Source: Flagellimonas algicola (lineage in GTDB: Bacteria; Bacteroidota; Bacteroidia; Flavobacteriales; Flavobacteriaceae). Taken from it: 64,000 nucleotides of DNA. The stretch spans positions 1,732,657 through 1,796,656 of the forward strand of contig NZ_VCNI01000001.1 in assembly GCF_005937185.1 (NCBI RefSeq). Reading direction: 5' to 3'. The translations under genes and the position numbers were made by a program. Under the pieces are notes generated by a model. That model did not search any database and had not been told where the DNA came from. It was given only the letters and a program-made list of their open reading frames with translations. Each line of letters begins with the position of its first letter. The first letter of the stretch is position 1. Below are positions 9,187 to 18,019 of the stretch, in pieces.

Positions 9187-9260
9187 GCTTTAACGGGTTT
9201 TACAACTTCACGCTGTCATTCATCGATTAAATCAATGTTTTTGTAGGTTTTTTCGTTCAT
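9187..9260 (+). promoter_or_regulatory. Shared upstream element, copy 2 (LruC gene 2)
   Basis: This is the counterpart of 6812-6886, with the same ordered blocks AACGG(G)TTTT, ACAACTTC, ATCGATT and TTTTGTAGGTTTTTTCGTTC. Here it ends only about 22 bases before the start codon, which supports a promoter or operator role over a coding one. Confidence 0.6.
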
Positions 9261-9279
9261 TTAAGGAATGTTATGATGG

Positions 9280-11199
9280 ATGAAAAGACCTAGATTTCTC
9301 AATATAATCACCATCTCGTTGATTGTTCTGCTTAACCAAAGCTGTCTAAAGCAGAAATACGACAAATACCTGGAATCCCTGGCTGGGGATTCTACTTTGG
9401 TAGAAGATCCCGTATTGGTTGAGCTAAAGTTTCCGGACAACTTCGATTTTAAGACAGAAAAGGTAGTGGCCGTAAGTATTTCGGACAACACACCTAATGT
9501 GGTTTATGAAGTTTATCCCTTAAGTGACGAATTAACAGAGAGTCTGGATAGTATCACTGGCCCCTTACCCCAAAAGCTGTTGGAAAAGGAACCTTTTAAT
9601 GGTACTATTATAGAAAACCTTACTGTACCTTCCTATGTAGATGAATTGTTTTTGGTTAGAAAATCCAATAGTTCTGTAGATGACATAACCATCCAGATTA
9701 TCGAAAACTCAGCGTCTTTCACTTTTAATGGCATTATAGGAAAAAATAGAAAATCCAAGTCCCAGGCCAACCCATCCAAAATGAACACGGACTGCTCGAA
9801 TGTTTATGGCCAAAAATTCTATGTTGACCTTGGGAACTCGGTAGATACCAATGGTTCTGGATTACATACATTATCCAACATCCAGTTTCCAAAAAACAAT
9901 GCTACGGCCATCATCACGGCAACGGATTTTGATGGGGTGGAGTTCAAAAACAGGTTTTCCTTGGCTGGAGGTGGATTTTCAACACCGATTTTTACTTTTT
10001 ACGGTTTCAACTTTTGGATTAGCTCCAAAATTGACACCAATAACGATCCTGACGGTTATGTGGAGTTTGAAATGGACTTTGATACTCCCATCCAGCATGT
10101 ATTAATGCATGTTAGGAGTGTGGATGCCTCTAGATATGAATTTGTTGGTACCCAGCATACAGAGACGCTTTTATCTGGAGGAAGTGAGCTGGTTTATGAC
10201 GAAGCTGAGCGAATTTTAAGGGACAACAACCCAGGGTCTCGGTCACACTACTATCGTGATGGCTATGGAACGATTCTTATCTCCGCGACCTCTGGTTCCT
10301 TTGATAAAATTGTTTGGCGAAGAACGGACGATCCTGGCACCAATACCCAAAACGATTCCAACTGGTTTACCTTTACAGAAGTAGAATTATGCAATGATCA
10401 GGATGGGGATGGTGTTGTGGATTCTGTGGATGAATTTCCAAATGATACCTCCAAAGCCTATACGGTAACCTATCCCTCTGCAAGTTCCAAAGCTTCTTTG
10501 GTTTTTGAGGACTTATGGCCGTTTAGAGGGGATTGGGATTTTAATGACACCTCCATTGATTATTCCATTACCAGAATATTCAATGCCAGCAATCAAGTTG
10601 TTGCTATAGACATTGACTATAGTGTTACTTCGGATGGAGCTGGTTTTGTAAATAGTTTGGCATTTGAGATAAAGGGTCTCAACCCCACTAATATCACTTC
10701 CATTACCGGCCAACTTTTAGACCGTGATGTGTTTAGTTTGGACAACAATGGAACAGAACTGGGACAGACCCATGCTGTAATCCCGCTTTTTGATGACCAT
10801 TCCATTATTGTGAACCAGGAAAACAAGGTTAGTATTACGCTCATTGATCCTGTATCGGAATCAACGTTGGATCCTGCACCATTCAATCCATTTTTAGTGG
10901 CCAACGGGGAACGGGACAAAGAAATTCATCTTTCCAATCACGAACCAACCTTGCTAGGGGACAATCAACCTCCAGTAGAAGGGAACAATGCAGATACAGA
11001 TGGCAACTATGCTACAGATAATGGCCTTCCTTGGGCCATCAATGTGGTGGAGTCTTTCCCTCTTCTACAGGAAAAGGAGCCAATTAATGAAGGGTATCTA
11101 TTTTTTGAAGAATGGGGAATTTCTGGCGGACAAAGTAGAAAGGATTGGTACAAAAACCTTCCTGGCTATAGGAATGAATCCAAGTTAAAGCAGAATTAA
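9280..11199 (+). CDS. LruC-domain lipoprotein, second of a tandem pair
   Basis: The protein has 639 aa with lipobox LNQSC (Cys22). The N-terminal beta domain (about residues 45-150, ELKFPDNFDFKTEKVVAVS) and the C-terminal part, calcium-binding-like DQDGDGVVDSVDEFPND (about 372-388) plus LruC domain (405-635, EDLWPFRGDWDFNDTSIDY), align with the preceding gene. The middle (about 165-370, CSNVYGQKFYVDLGNS and VEFEMDFDTPIQHVLMHV) is unrelated to the propeller of the first gene and looks like a jelly-roll or ligand-binding beta-sandwich. Probably displayed on the envelope; ligand unknown. Confidence 0.85.
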   Translation: MKRPRFLNIITISLIVLLNQSCLKQKYDKYLESLAGDSTLVEDPVLVELKFPDNFDFKTEKVVAVSISDNTPNVVYEVYPLSDELTESLDSITGPLPQKLLEKEPFNGTIIENLTVPSYVDELFLVRKSNSSVDDITIQIIENSASFTFNGIIGKNRKSKSQANPSKMNTDCSNVYGQKFYVDLGNSVDTNGSGLHTLSNIQFPKNNATAIITATDFDGVEFKNRFSLAGGGFSTPIFTFYGFNFWISSKIDTNNDPDGYVEFEMDFDTPIQHVLMHVRSVDASRYEFVGTQHTETLLSGGSELVYDEAERILRDNNPGSRSHYYRDGYGTILISATSGSFDKIVWRRTDDPGTNTQNDSNWFTFTEVELCNDQDGDGVVDSVDEFPNDTSKAYTVTYPSASSKASLVFEDLWPFRGDWDFNDTSIDYSITRIFNASNQVVAIDIDYSVTSDGAGFVNSLAFEIKGLNPTNITSITGQLLDRDVFSLDNNGTELGQTHAVIPLFDDHSIIVNQENKVSITLIDPVSESTLDPAPFNPFLVANGERDKEIHLSNHEPTLLGDNQPPVEGNNADTDGNYATDNGLPWAINVVESFPLLQEKEPINEGYLFFEEWGISGGQSRKDWYKNLPGYRNESKLKQN

Positions 11200-11202
11200 T
11201 CC

Positions 11203-11231
11203 ATAAAAAAACGCCCCTGAAAAGGAGCGTT
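11203..11231 (-). terminator. Terminator of rpsT (-), shared with LruC gene 2
   Basis: Stem AACGC(C)CCT / AGG(A)GCGTT with one mismatch and a GAAA loop. The minus-strand side ends in seven T, which fits rpsT; the plus-strand side has a poorer T-run. Confidence 0.8.
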
Positions 11232-11255
11232 ACTATATCTCAGTGAAAAGTTAGC

Positions 11256-11507
11256 TTACATTGCTGCAACCCTACTCATCAATTTACTCTTCAAGTTTGC
11301 TGCCTTGTTGTTATGGATAATGTTGCGTTTTGCCAACTTATCAATCATACCAACTACAGTTGGAAGAAGTGTTTCAGCTGCTTTTTTGTCCTCTTCATTT
11401 CTCAGCTTTTTGATTGCGTTACGAACCGTTTTGTGTTGGTATCTGTTACGCACGCGAACTGCTTCGTTTCTTCTGATTCTCTTTAATGCTGACTTATGGT
11501 TTGCCAT
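11256..11507 (-). CDS. rpsT: 30S ribosomal protein S20
   Basis: An 83-aa basic protein beginning [21 protein letters not shown], the classic S20 N-terminus, and containing [15 protein letters not shown] near the end. S20 binds 16S rRNA early in 30S assembly. Length is normal. It lies downstream of two tRNA-Glu genes and proS on the same strand and has its own terminator. Confidence 0.97.
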   Translation of the reverse strand: MANHKSALKRIRRNEAVRVRNRYQHKTVRNAIKKLRNEEDKKAAETLLPTVVGMIDKLAKRNIIHNNKAANLKSKLMSRVAAM

Positions 11508-11520
11508 TATTTTAATTTAA

Positions 11521-11592
11521 AATGAATAATGAAAAATTGAAAATTGGCATGCCCGTTTTTCATTTTCCATTTATAATTTACAATTTTCCTTA
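11521..11592. repeat. AT-rich low-complexity spacer between rpsT and tRNA-Glu
   Basis: The spacer is made of recurring TGAAAATTG / CATTTTCCAT / ACAATTTTCC words in both orientations. A related piece (CATCATTTTCAATTTTCCAT) sits just before the second tRNA gene. Such word-repeat spacers are common in Flavobacteriaceae; I see no gene in it. Confidence 0.45.
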
Positions 11593-11593
11593 G

Positions 11594-11665
11594 TAGCCCG
11601 TAGGGGAATCGAACCCCTGTTACCAGGATGAAAACCTGGCGTCCTAACCCCTAGACGAACGGGCC
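11594..11665 (-). tRNA. tRNA-Glu (anticodon TTC)
   Basis: A 72-nt cloverleaf on the minus strand: acceptor GGCCCGT pairing with ACGGGCT, anticodon stem CCAGG/CCTGG with loop TTTTCAT (anticodon TTC), T arm with GGTTCGATTCC. CCA is not encoded. Identical in sequence to the second copy upstream. Confidence 0.97.
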
Positions 11666-11752
11666 ATTTTAATTTCCAACCAAAAATGATAAATTCTTAT
11701 TTGAATCCTATAAGATTCATAATTCATCATTTTCAATTTTCCATAGAACTTG

Positions 11753-11824
11753 TAGCCCGTAGGGGAATCGAACCCCTGTTACCAGGATGAAAACCTGGCG
11801 TCCTAACCCCTAGACGAACGGGCC
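11753..11824 (-). tRNA. tRNA-Glu (anticodon TTC), second copy
   Basis: The same 72-nt gene as 11594-11665, 87 bases upstream on the same strand. The spacer carries a TGAATC / GATTCA hairpin (11702-11719) and AT-rich words. A tandem pair presumably made by duplication and transcribed together. Confidence 0.97.
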
Positions 11825-11943
11825 AAACTATTATTAGGATCGTTTGCCGTGATGAAATTTGTAACCAAATGTCACTCAGGCGGGTGCAAAAATACAACTA
11901 TTTTTAACTCTTGCAACAGTAATTTTTTAATTTTTTACTGCTT

Positions 11944-13419
11944 CTAATAGGCCTTGGCAAATAACACTCTCTGCGTTGATGGCTTGCCGGTTACCATGCA
12001 CTTACCATCTTCCTGCTCTGGGTTCAAAGGAATACATCGTATGGTAGCTTTCGTCTCTTCTTTGATCTTGTCCTCCGTGGCAGTTGTTCCATCCCAATGA
12101 GCGGACACAAAACCACCTTTTTCCTCAATTACTTTCTTAAAATCCTCATAGGAATCCACAACTGTGATACGTTCTTCCCTAAAATCCAAGGCTTTCTTAA
12201 AGATATTCTCTTGGATTTCCGTCATCAAGGATACAATCGTTTGGATCACGGCATCTGCCTGTACAGTTTCTTTTTGCAGTGTATCCCTACGCGCTACTTC
12301 AAAGGTTCCGTTTTCCAAATCACGTTGTCCAACAGCTATACGAACAGGTACTCCCTTCAATTCATATTCATTGAACTTGAAACCTGGTTTATGCGTGTCC
12401 CTTTTATCATACTTAACGGAAATACCCTTTGCCCTTAGTTCTTTCACCAAAGGCTCCACTTTTTCTGAAATGGCATCCAATTGTTCCAATCCTTTATATA
12501 TAGGTACGATAACCACTTGAATGGGTGCCAAATTTGGAGGTAACACCAATCCATTGTCATCACTGTGGGTCATAACCAATGCTCCCATAAGTCGGGTGGA
12601 AACACCCCATGACGTAGCCCAGACATATTCTTGTTTGCCTTCCTTATTCGCAAATTTCACATCGAACGCTTTAGCAAAATTTTGTCCCAAAAAATGCGAA
12701 GTTCCAGCTTGCAAAGCTTTGCCATCCTGCATAAGTGCCTCTATGCAATATGTTTCTTCCGCTCCTGCAAACCGTTCACTCTCCGATTTGGTTCCTTTGA
12801 TCACGGGAACACCCATATAATTCTCCACAAAATCCGCATAAACGTGCATCATTTGCTCTGCTTCATCAAGGGCTTCTTGTCGGGTGGCATGCGCGGTATG
12901 TCCTTCTTGCCACAAGAATTCTGCGGTACGAAGAAACAATCGTGTTCGCATTTCCCAGCGTACTACGTTGGCCCATTGGTTTACCAAGATGGGTAGGTCA
13001 CGATACGATTGTATCCATTTTCTGTAGGTATCCCAAATAATGGTTTCCGAAGTGGGCCTTACAATAAGCTCCTCTTCCAACTTAGCATCTTCATCCACGA
13101 TAATCCCACTTCCATCTTCGGCATTTTTCAATCGGTAATGGGTTACCACCGCACATTCCTTGGCAAAGCCCTCAACATGGCTGGCTTCTTTACTCAAGTA
13201 AGATTTTGGAATAAATAGCGGGAAGTAGGCATTCTCATGCCCAGTTTCCTTAAACATTTTATCCAGTTGGGCCTGCATTTTCTCCCAAATGGCAAACCCA
13301 TAGGGTTTAATGACCATACATCCCCTAACACCAGAATTTTCAGCTAAATCCGCTTTTACAACAAGTTCATTATACCATTTGGAATAATCCTCGCTCCGAC
13401 TCGTTAATTTTTTACCCAT
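11944..13419 (-). CDS. proS: Prolyl-tRNA synthetase, short (archaeal/eukaryote-like) type
   Basis: Class II aminoacyl-tRNA synthetase charging tRNA-Pro. The 491-aa length and N-terminus ([38 protein letters not shown]) match the ProS type 3 form without the bacterial INS editing domain. Motif 2 is seen in [28 protein letters not shown] and motif 3 in [17 protein letters not shown]; the anticodon-binding domain (about 285-385) and a C-terminal zinc-like region with [21 protein letters not shown] follow. It is the first gene of a minus-strand run with two tRNA-Glu genes and rpsT. Confidence 0.97.
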   Translation of the reverse strand: MGKKLTSRSEDYSKWYNELVVKADLAENSGVRGCMVIKPYGFAIWEKMQAQLDKMFKETGHENAYFPLFIPKSYLSKEASHVEGFAKECAVVTHYRLKNAEDGSGIIVDEDAKLEEELIVRPTSETIIWDTYRKWIQSYRDLPILVNQWANVVRWEMRTRLFLRTAEFLWQEGHTAHATRQEALDEAEQMMHVYADFVENYMGVPVIKGTKSESERFAGAEETYCIEALMQDGKALQAGTSHFLGQNFAKAFDVKFANKEGKQEYVWATSWGVSTRLMGALVMTHSDDNGLVLPPNLAPIQVVIVPIYKGLEQLDAISEKVEPLVKELRAKGISVKYDKRDTHKPGFKFNEYELKGVPVRIAVGQRDLENGTFEVARRDTLQKETVQADAVIQTIVSLMTEIQENIFKKALDFREERITVVDSYEDFKKVIEEKGGFVSAHWDGTTATEDKIKEETKATIRCIPLNPEQEDGKCMVTGKPSTQRVLFAKAY

Positions 13420-13456
13420 CTACAGTAGTTTGGCACAAAACTTGTGACTTAATCTT

Positions 13457-13464
13457 CAAAATTA
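13457..13464 (-). promoter_or_regulatory. -7 promoter box (TAATTTTG) for proS
   Basis: TAATTTTG on the minus strand, 37 bases before the proS ATG, matches TAnnTTTG. It lies in the divergent region shared with the next plus-strand gene. Confidence 0.5.
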
Positions 13465-13483
13465 GTTCGGTAAAACTAACTAT

Positions 13484-13513
13484 TTTTAGTATGTTCAACA
13501 ATAAAAATTGTAC
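13484..13513 (+). promoter_or_regulatory. 30-nt motif, copy A
   Basis: This stretch is nearly identical to 17964-17993: the first ten bases (TTTTAGTATG) and last ten (AAAATTGTAC) are the same and the centre shares TTCAAC with a one-base shift. It ends one base before the ATG at 13515. Role unknown. Confidence 0.4.
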
Positions 13514-13514
13514 G

Positions 13515-14864
13515 ATGAAAAAGTCTTTACCCCGACCCAAAATTCAAATCCTCGCCACATCCCTGTTGGCCGCACTTTTTTTAATCTCCTGTGGAACTTA
13601 TCAGCAATCTTCCTATTATGAGGATGATGGTATTTATTCCAACAACAACCGTGTTGTAGGGGTTGAAAAGAAAAATGCGGAAGCCGTCCGGTTGGAAAAG
13701 CAGGAAAGTGATATTTATGGGGATTATTTTGGGCAAAAGGTGCAAGAGTACGATGAAATCCTTGAGGATGAAATCTTCACAGATATAGACAGTTATAGCA
13801 GTCAAATTAGTAATGACAGCATCCCTTTGGGAGAGCAAACCAGTTATTTTGCCAATAACAACACCTATAATGGAAATCCTGGCTGGGGAGATAACCCGAC
13901 CAGCGTATCCATCAACGTTTATGACAACAGCTGGGCCTGGGGTGGCCTTGGTTGGGGTTGGGGCTGGAACGACCCATGGCTCTGGAATGGCTTGGGCTGG
14001 GGAGGTTACGGCTGGGGCTGGGGCTGGAACAACCCTTGGAGATGGAACCGTTGGGGCTGGGGCGGCTACGCCTGGGGCTGGGGATATCCTAGATGGGGAT
14101 ATGCTGGCTACGGCTGGGGTGGTTATTACGGCTACGGAAGACCATATTACAATAGAGGTTATAACCGCGGATACGGTTACGCCTATAACAGAAGTAGAAG
14201 GGGATATGTCAACTCTGCAATTCCCGGTACCACCTTACGCGGTAGATCCAATCTTTCGGCAAGGCGAAGCGGTTATGCATCAAGATATAGATCGAGTGCC
14301 GGACGTTCCAATGTGAGCAGAAGTGCGGCAACCGGAAGAAGCTCCAGAACCTATAGAAGTGGAACCACAGCACGAAGATCGGTTGGAACAGATGCGGTTG
14401 CAAGGAACCGAAGCTATAGAACAAGCCGAAGTACACGTACTACACCAAATTATAGAAGTTCCAGAACCTACCGTTCTTATGGTACATCACCCTCCACCAG
14501 AAGTAGTGGGACCTACAGAAGTGGAGCTACCCGGAGTGGGGCAAATAGAAGTGGCACCTATAGGAGTGGAAATGTAAACAGAGGATCATCTGGTTACAGA
14601 ACCCAAGGTAGAAGCACCCGAAGTTATCAATCATCTGGTAGAACGGCTCCAAGGTCTAGCAATTATAGCAGGTCTTCCAGCACCAGAAGAAGTTCTGGCA
14701 GCTATAGAAGCAGTTCGCCGAGTAGAAGCTCTAGAAGTAGCGGAAGCTACCGAAGCTCAGGTAGTTCCAGAAGCTCTGGAAGCTACAGAAGTTCTGGAGG
14801 CAGTAGATCCTCAGGTGCAGCACGCTCGTCCGGAGGAAGAGGTAGAAGTGGCGGAAGACACTAA
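13515..14864 (+). CDS. Trp/Gly-rich and Ser/Arg-rich repetitive lipoprotein
   Basis: The protein has 449 aa from the ATG at 13515, chosen because MKKSLPRPK plus lipobox LISC (Cys26) makes a normal lipoprotein signal; an in-frame ATG at 13491 would add eight residues without improving it. Residues 27-130 are acidic and Tyr/Asp-rich. Residues about 135-215 are an extreme Trp/Gly/Tyr tract (repeats such as GWGWGWN and WGGY). The rest, to the C-terminus, is Ser/Arg/Gly/Tyr-rich with repeats of the SYRSSG kind. No enzymatic domain is visible. Similar flavobacterial proteins are sometimes misnamed vitellogenin-like. A surface or structural matrix role is inference. Confidence 0.8.
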   Translation: MKKSLPRPKIQILATSLLAALFLISCGTYQQSSYYEDDGIYSNNNRVVGVEKKNAEAVRLEKQESDIYGDYFGQKVQEYDEILEDEIFTDIDSYSSQISNDSIPLGEQTSYFANNNTYNGNPGWGDNPTSVSINVYDNSWAWGGLGWGWGWNDPWLWNGLGWGGYGWGWGWNNPWRWNRWGWGGYAWGWGYPRWGYAGYGWGGYYGYGRPYYNRGYNRGYGYAYNRSRRGYVNSAIPGTTLRGRSNLSARRSGYASRYRSSAGRSNVSRSAATGRSSRTYRSGTTARRSVGTDAVARNRSYRTSRSTRTTPNYRSSRTYRSYGTSPSTRSSGTYRSGATRSGANRSGTYRSGNVNRGSSGYRTQGRSTRSYQSSGRTAPRSSNYSRSSSTRRSSGSYRSSSPSRSSRSSGSYRSSGSSRSSGSYRSSGGSRSSGAARSSGGRGRSGGRH

Positions 14865-14902
14865 AATCCCATTGCATTTATTGTAATAACTAAATCAAAG
14901 AA

Positions 14903-16402
14903 ATGAAACGATTCTTAACTTTCATCATGGTATTGGCATGCTTTGTTGCCAGTGGTCAAATTATTGACGATGTAGTTCGTTATAGTACGGAAAATACGCT
15001 TGGAACTGCAAGATTTCAAGCTATGGGAGGTGCTTTCGGCGCCTTGGGCGGAGATCTATCCGCACTTAATGTGAACCCAGCTGGTTCCGCAGTATTCAAC
15101 TACAGCCAATTCTCGGTCAGTGGATCTAATTACAACAGAAACAACGATGCCTTTTTTGGCAGTAGTGTTCAAATCAGGGATATTAATTCTGTAGAGTTGA
15201 ACCAGGTCGGTGGGGTCTTTATCTTCAAGTCCTCCGATAGTCCTTGGAAAAAAATCGCCTTTGCTGTCAACTATGACATGGTTCAGAATTTTGACAACGA
15301 ATTTTTTGCGGCAGGAAATACTGCACAAGGTATTGACAACTACTTTTTGGAGTTTGCGCAAGGACAAGCCTTGGGTCCGTTAAGAGTGCAGGAAGGCGAA
15401 TTTATAGAAGATGCCTATTTAGACATTGGTTCCAGTTTGGGGTACGGCGCACAGCAAGCGTTTTTGGGCTTTCAGGCGGGTCTTATTGAACCCACTGAGG
15501 ATGATGACGCCAATACGTCTTACTTTTCCAACGCCCAATACAACAGCGTAAACCAAGAGTATCTGCAGAGTACCACAGGGTACAACAGTAAATTCACTTT
15601 AAATTTTGCAGGTCAGTACCAAGAAAATCTGTATCTAGGGGCCGCGCTAAATTTTCACAATGTCATTTATGACAGGTTAACGCTATTGGATGAAAATGGA
15701 TATGATCAAGATTCGCCTGTTCAGTTTACTACATTCGATAATTTTCTACATACAGAGGGATATGGGTTTTCCTTTAGCGTTGGGGCCATTGCCAAATTGA
15801 ACGAGAACATAAGGGTTGGTGGCAGTTATCAGTCTCCTACTTGGTATGAACTGACCGATGACATTTCCCAACGTATCAATTCCTCTTTGGCTGTTTCTGA
15901 TATCGATTTTATCAATTTCAATATTATCAACGCTTTCGAAGAATATCGCATTAAAACACCTTCCAAACTAACTGGAAGCCTTGCTGTTATTTTTGGTAAA
16001 GATGGTCTCTTGAGTTTTGACTACGGGTATCAGGATATGTCCCAAGCAGAGCTTAGACCTACAACAGACCCTAATTTTGCTTCCCAAAATGATGTTATCA
16101 CGAGTGAACTGGGTGTAGTCAACACTTATAGGGTTGGTGGGGAATATCGTATAGACCAGGTGAGCCTAAGAGCTGGATACCGATTTGAGCAAAGCCCTTA
16201 TGAAAATGGTGATACTATCGGGGATTTAACAGGATATTCTGGAGGTATAGGATATAATTTTGGCGGAAGCAGATTGGATTTGGCCTTTAGCCGATCCGAG
16301 CAGGATGTCAATGAATTCTTCTTCGACGCCGGTATCAACAATTCTGCCATGGTCAATAGAATAAACACCAACGTTACCTTGGGTTATACGGTTAAATTCT
16401 AA
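14903..16402 (+). CDS. Outer membrane transport protein, OmpP1/FadL family
   Basis: A 499-aa beta-barrel with an N-terminal signal peptide ending at VASGQ. The mature start IIDDVVRYSTENTLGTARFQAMGGAFGALGGDLSALNVNPAG is the hallmark of the FadL/TodX family, where this N-terminal segment plugs the barrel; relatives import hydrophobic compounds such as fatty acids or aromatics. The C-terminus (INTNVTLGYTVKF) ends in the aromatic residue needed for barrel insertion. It starts 38 bases after the preceding gene and may share its transcript; a good terminator follows. Confidence 0.88.
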   Translation: MKRFLTFIMVLACFVASGQIIDDVVRYSTENTLGTARFQAMGGAFGALGGDLSALNVNPAGSAVFNYSQFSVSGSNYNRNNDAFFGSSVQIRDINSVELNQVGGVFIFKSSDSPWKKIAFAVNYDMVQNFDNEFFAAGNTAQGIDNYFLEFAQGQALGPLRVQEGEFIEDAYLDIGSSLGYGAQQAFLGFQAGLIEPTEDDDANTSYFSNAQYNSVNQEYLQSTTGYNSKFTLNFAGQYQENLYLGAALNFHNVIYDRLTLLDENGYDQDSPVQFTTFDNFLHTEGYGFSFSVGAIAKLNENIRVGGSYQSPTWYELTDDISQRINSSLAVSDIDFINFNIINAFEEYRIKTPSKLTGSLAVIFGKDGLLSFDYGYQDMSQAELRPTTDPNFASQNDVITSELGVVNTYRVGGEYRIDQVSLRAGYRFEQSPYENGDTIGDLTGYSGGIGYNFGGSRLDLAFSRSEQDVNEFFFDAGINNSAMVNRINTNVTLGYTVKF

Positions 16403-16428
16403 CCATACGAATAGAAGAACACAAATAG

Positions 16429-16452
16429 GGCTGGAGAAATCCAGCCTTTTTT
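16429..16452 (+). terminator. Rho-independent terminator after FadL-like gene
   Basis: Stem GGCTGGA / TCCAGCC with a GAAA loop and six T. It lies in the convergent gap and almost touches the stop of the T9SS gene on the minus strand. Confidence 0.88.
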
Positions 16453-16453
16453 A

Positions 16454-17905
16454 TTACCGCACGAGGGAGAAATGTCTTCTTACCGAACGTGCCACCACAA
16501 CTCCATTATCATCCCGATCATAATCCAATCGGAACCAATAATCTGAAGATGGCATATCTCTTCCGTTAAAAGTACCATCCCAACCCGCAGTATTCGTTGG
16601 AAATTCCTTCAACAGTTTTCCAAATCGATCAAAAATAAAAATCCTTGGATTGTCCAATTGATCAACCCCTTGGACATTCCAAAAGTCGTGGAAAGAATCA
16701 CCATTGGGAGTAAAAAACTTAGGATAACCCACAACTAAAAAATCTATAGGTTCGGAAGTTCCACAACCATTCACATCATTAATAACTACAGAATTCAATC
16801 CAGGAGGGACATCCAGAAAGATTGGGTCGGTTTGAAAATCCCCTCCATTTAGGGAGTATTCGTAGTTTCCATTGCCTACTGGGACAAACTCGACATTATA
16901 AGGATCGGTTTGATCACTATTGACCAAATCGTCCAATACCACAATATCTATATCACCCGGAACGGGTGTCGCATAAAACGTGATTAAAATATCGTCCGTA
17001 ATCACGGTGGCAAAAGTGGTTTCAATGGTCACTCTATAGCGTCCAGAATTTGGACTGGTTACCGTCCATTCTGTTTGTCCGGCACCTGTGGCCAAAACGG
17101 TTTCATAGGTTCCATCATCATCCGCATCCAATTCCCATGTAATATTGGCAATATTTGGTCCCGCTGGCGAGTTTAAAGCGCTTAAGACGATGTCTGGGTC
17201 TCCTTCACAGGCAATAATGTCCAAACCCAAAAACTCATCCCTTAGGGTACAGTCCAAAGCAGTATTCTGATCGGCATCTACCGAACTTCCGGTAAATGTG
17301 AGCTGAAAAGGTTCAGGATCTCCATTAAAGTTGGTATTGTAATTGTTGATGAACAAATAATAAACCTCTCCAGCAATTACATCAATATATTCGTCATAGG
17401 TATTCTGACTACCTACAACAAAGGGTGCTCCCACCCTTCCGTCTATGGGATTTACCCCAATACCTGTAAAATTAGTGTCGTTCACTTCATAGTTGCAGCG
17501 GATAGGCTGAGCGGAACCATTTCCCACCAAAGAGCAAAAATTCTGGCCGGTGGTCTGATCAAAAGGACCGTATAGCGCAAAATCCAATTCGGAAGTAACA
17601 ATTGTTCCCGAAGCGGGTAAAGCCTCTATATCAAACCCAATTTGCCCATCGGTCCCGGCTCTAAAAACATACCAAGAAGTGTTATTTTCTATGTTGGCAG
17701 AAGCCACACTCCCCTTCTCTAAACAACCCGATTGGGTGATAACCATGGGGTCAAAATCATCGATATCGCCGCTGCCATCCGTAGCTGAATTGATAGGCAT
17801 ATCAGCACAAACGGGAATCGCAGTTCTACAATCCGGAGAATTTTGGGAGGTTGCTATGTTGAAGCCTAAGAGAAAACAACAAATAGCGCAAAATAGGGCT
17901 CTCAT
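16454..17905 (-). CDS. T9SS type B sorting-domain protein
   Basis: The 483-aa secreted protein has a Sec signal peptide (ending NIATSQN) and a C-terminal type B sorting domain (about residues 395-483: FFTPNGDSFHDFWNVQGVDQ and RIFIFDRFGKLLKE, then WDGTFNGRDMPSSDYWF and HFSLVR). That domain directs outer-membrane export by the gliding-associated type IX system. The N-terminal part (PDCRTAIPVCADMPIN, SWYVFRAG, YYLFINNYN) is a beta-sandwich domain shared with the next gene upstream. Ig-like segments sit between. The passenger has no visible enzyme motif; adhesion or surface display is the likely role. Confidence 0.88.
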   Translation of the reverse strand: MRALFCAICCFLLGFNIATSQNSPDCRTAIPVCADMPINSATDGSGDIDDFDPMVITQSGCLEKGSVASANIENNTSWYVFRAGTDGQIGFDIEALPASGTIVTSELDFALYGPFDQTTGQNFCSLVGNGSAQPIRCNYEVNDTNFTGIGVNPIDGRVGAPFVVGSQNTYDEYIDVIAGEVYYLFINNYNTNFNGDPEPFQLTFTGSSVDADQNTALDCTLRDEFLGLDIIACEGDPDIVLSALNSPAGPNIANITWELDADDDGTYETVLATGAGQTEWTVTSPNSGRYRVTIETTFATVITDDILITFYATPVPGDIDIVVLDDLVNSDQTDPYNVEFVPVGNGNYEYSLNGGDFQTDPIFLDVPPGLNSVVINDVNGCGTSEPIDFLVVGYPKFFTPNGDSFHDFWNVQGVDQLDNPRIFIFDRFGKLLKEFPTNTAGWDGTFNGRDMPSSDYWFRLDYDRDDNGVVVARSVRRHFSLVR

Positions 17906-17952
17906 AGAATTTTGGGGCTATAGGGTTATTCTATAATAACCTCTATAACTCC

Positions 17953-17976
17953 AAAAAAGCATGTTTTAGTATGCTT
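17953..17976 (-). terminator. Terminator of the 619-aa T9SS gene
   Basis: AAGCAT and ATGCTT form a six-base stem with an eight-base loop, followed on the minus strand by six T. It lies between the two T9SS genes, downstream of the longer one. Confidence 0.5.
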
Positions 17977-17993
17977 CAACGGAAAAATTGTAC
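17964..17993 (+). promoter_or_regulatory. 30-nt motif, copy B
   Basis: Close match to 13484-13513 on the same strand. It partly overlaps the weak terminator hairpin and lies upstream, in antisense, of the T9SS gene that starts at 17905. No plus-strand gene follows, so orientation-independent binding or chance must be considered. Confidence 0.35.
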
Positions 17994-18019
17994 AGTTAAT
18001 CGATAAAATGCAACCGTGA

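Noticed and set aside
11594..11824. Possible integration site (att) at the duplicated tRNA-Glu genes
   Set aside because: Both copies are full length, lie 87 bases apart with only AT-rich spacer between, and no integrase or mobile gene is near; simple tandem duplication explains them.
13813..14577. Long second-frame open stretches inside the Trp/Gly/Ser/Arg-rich gene
   Set aside because: They arise from the repetitive GC-richer DNA of the real gene; the products are low-complexity without a signal or domain, while the chosen frame has a lipobox and covers the region whole.
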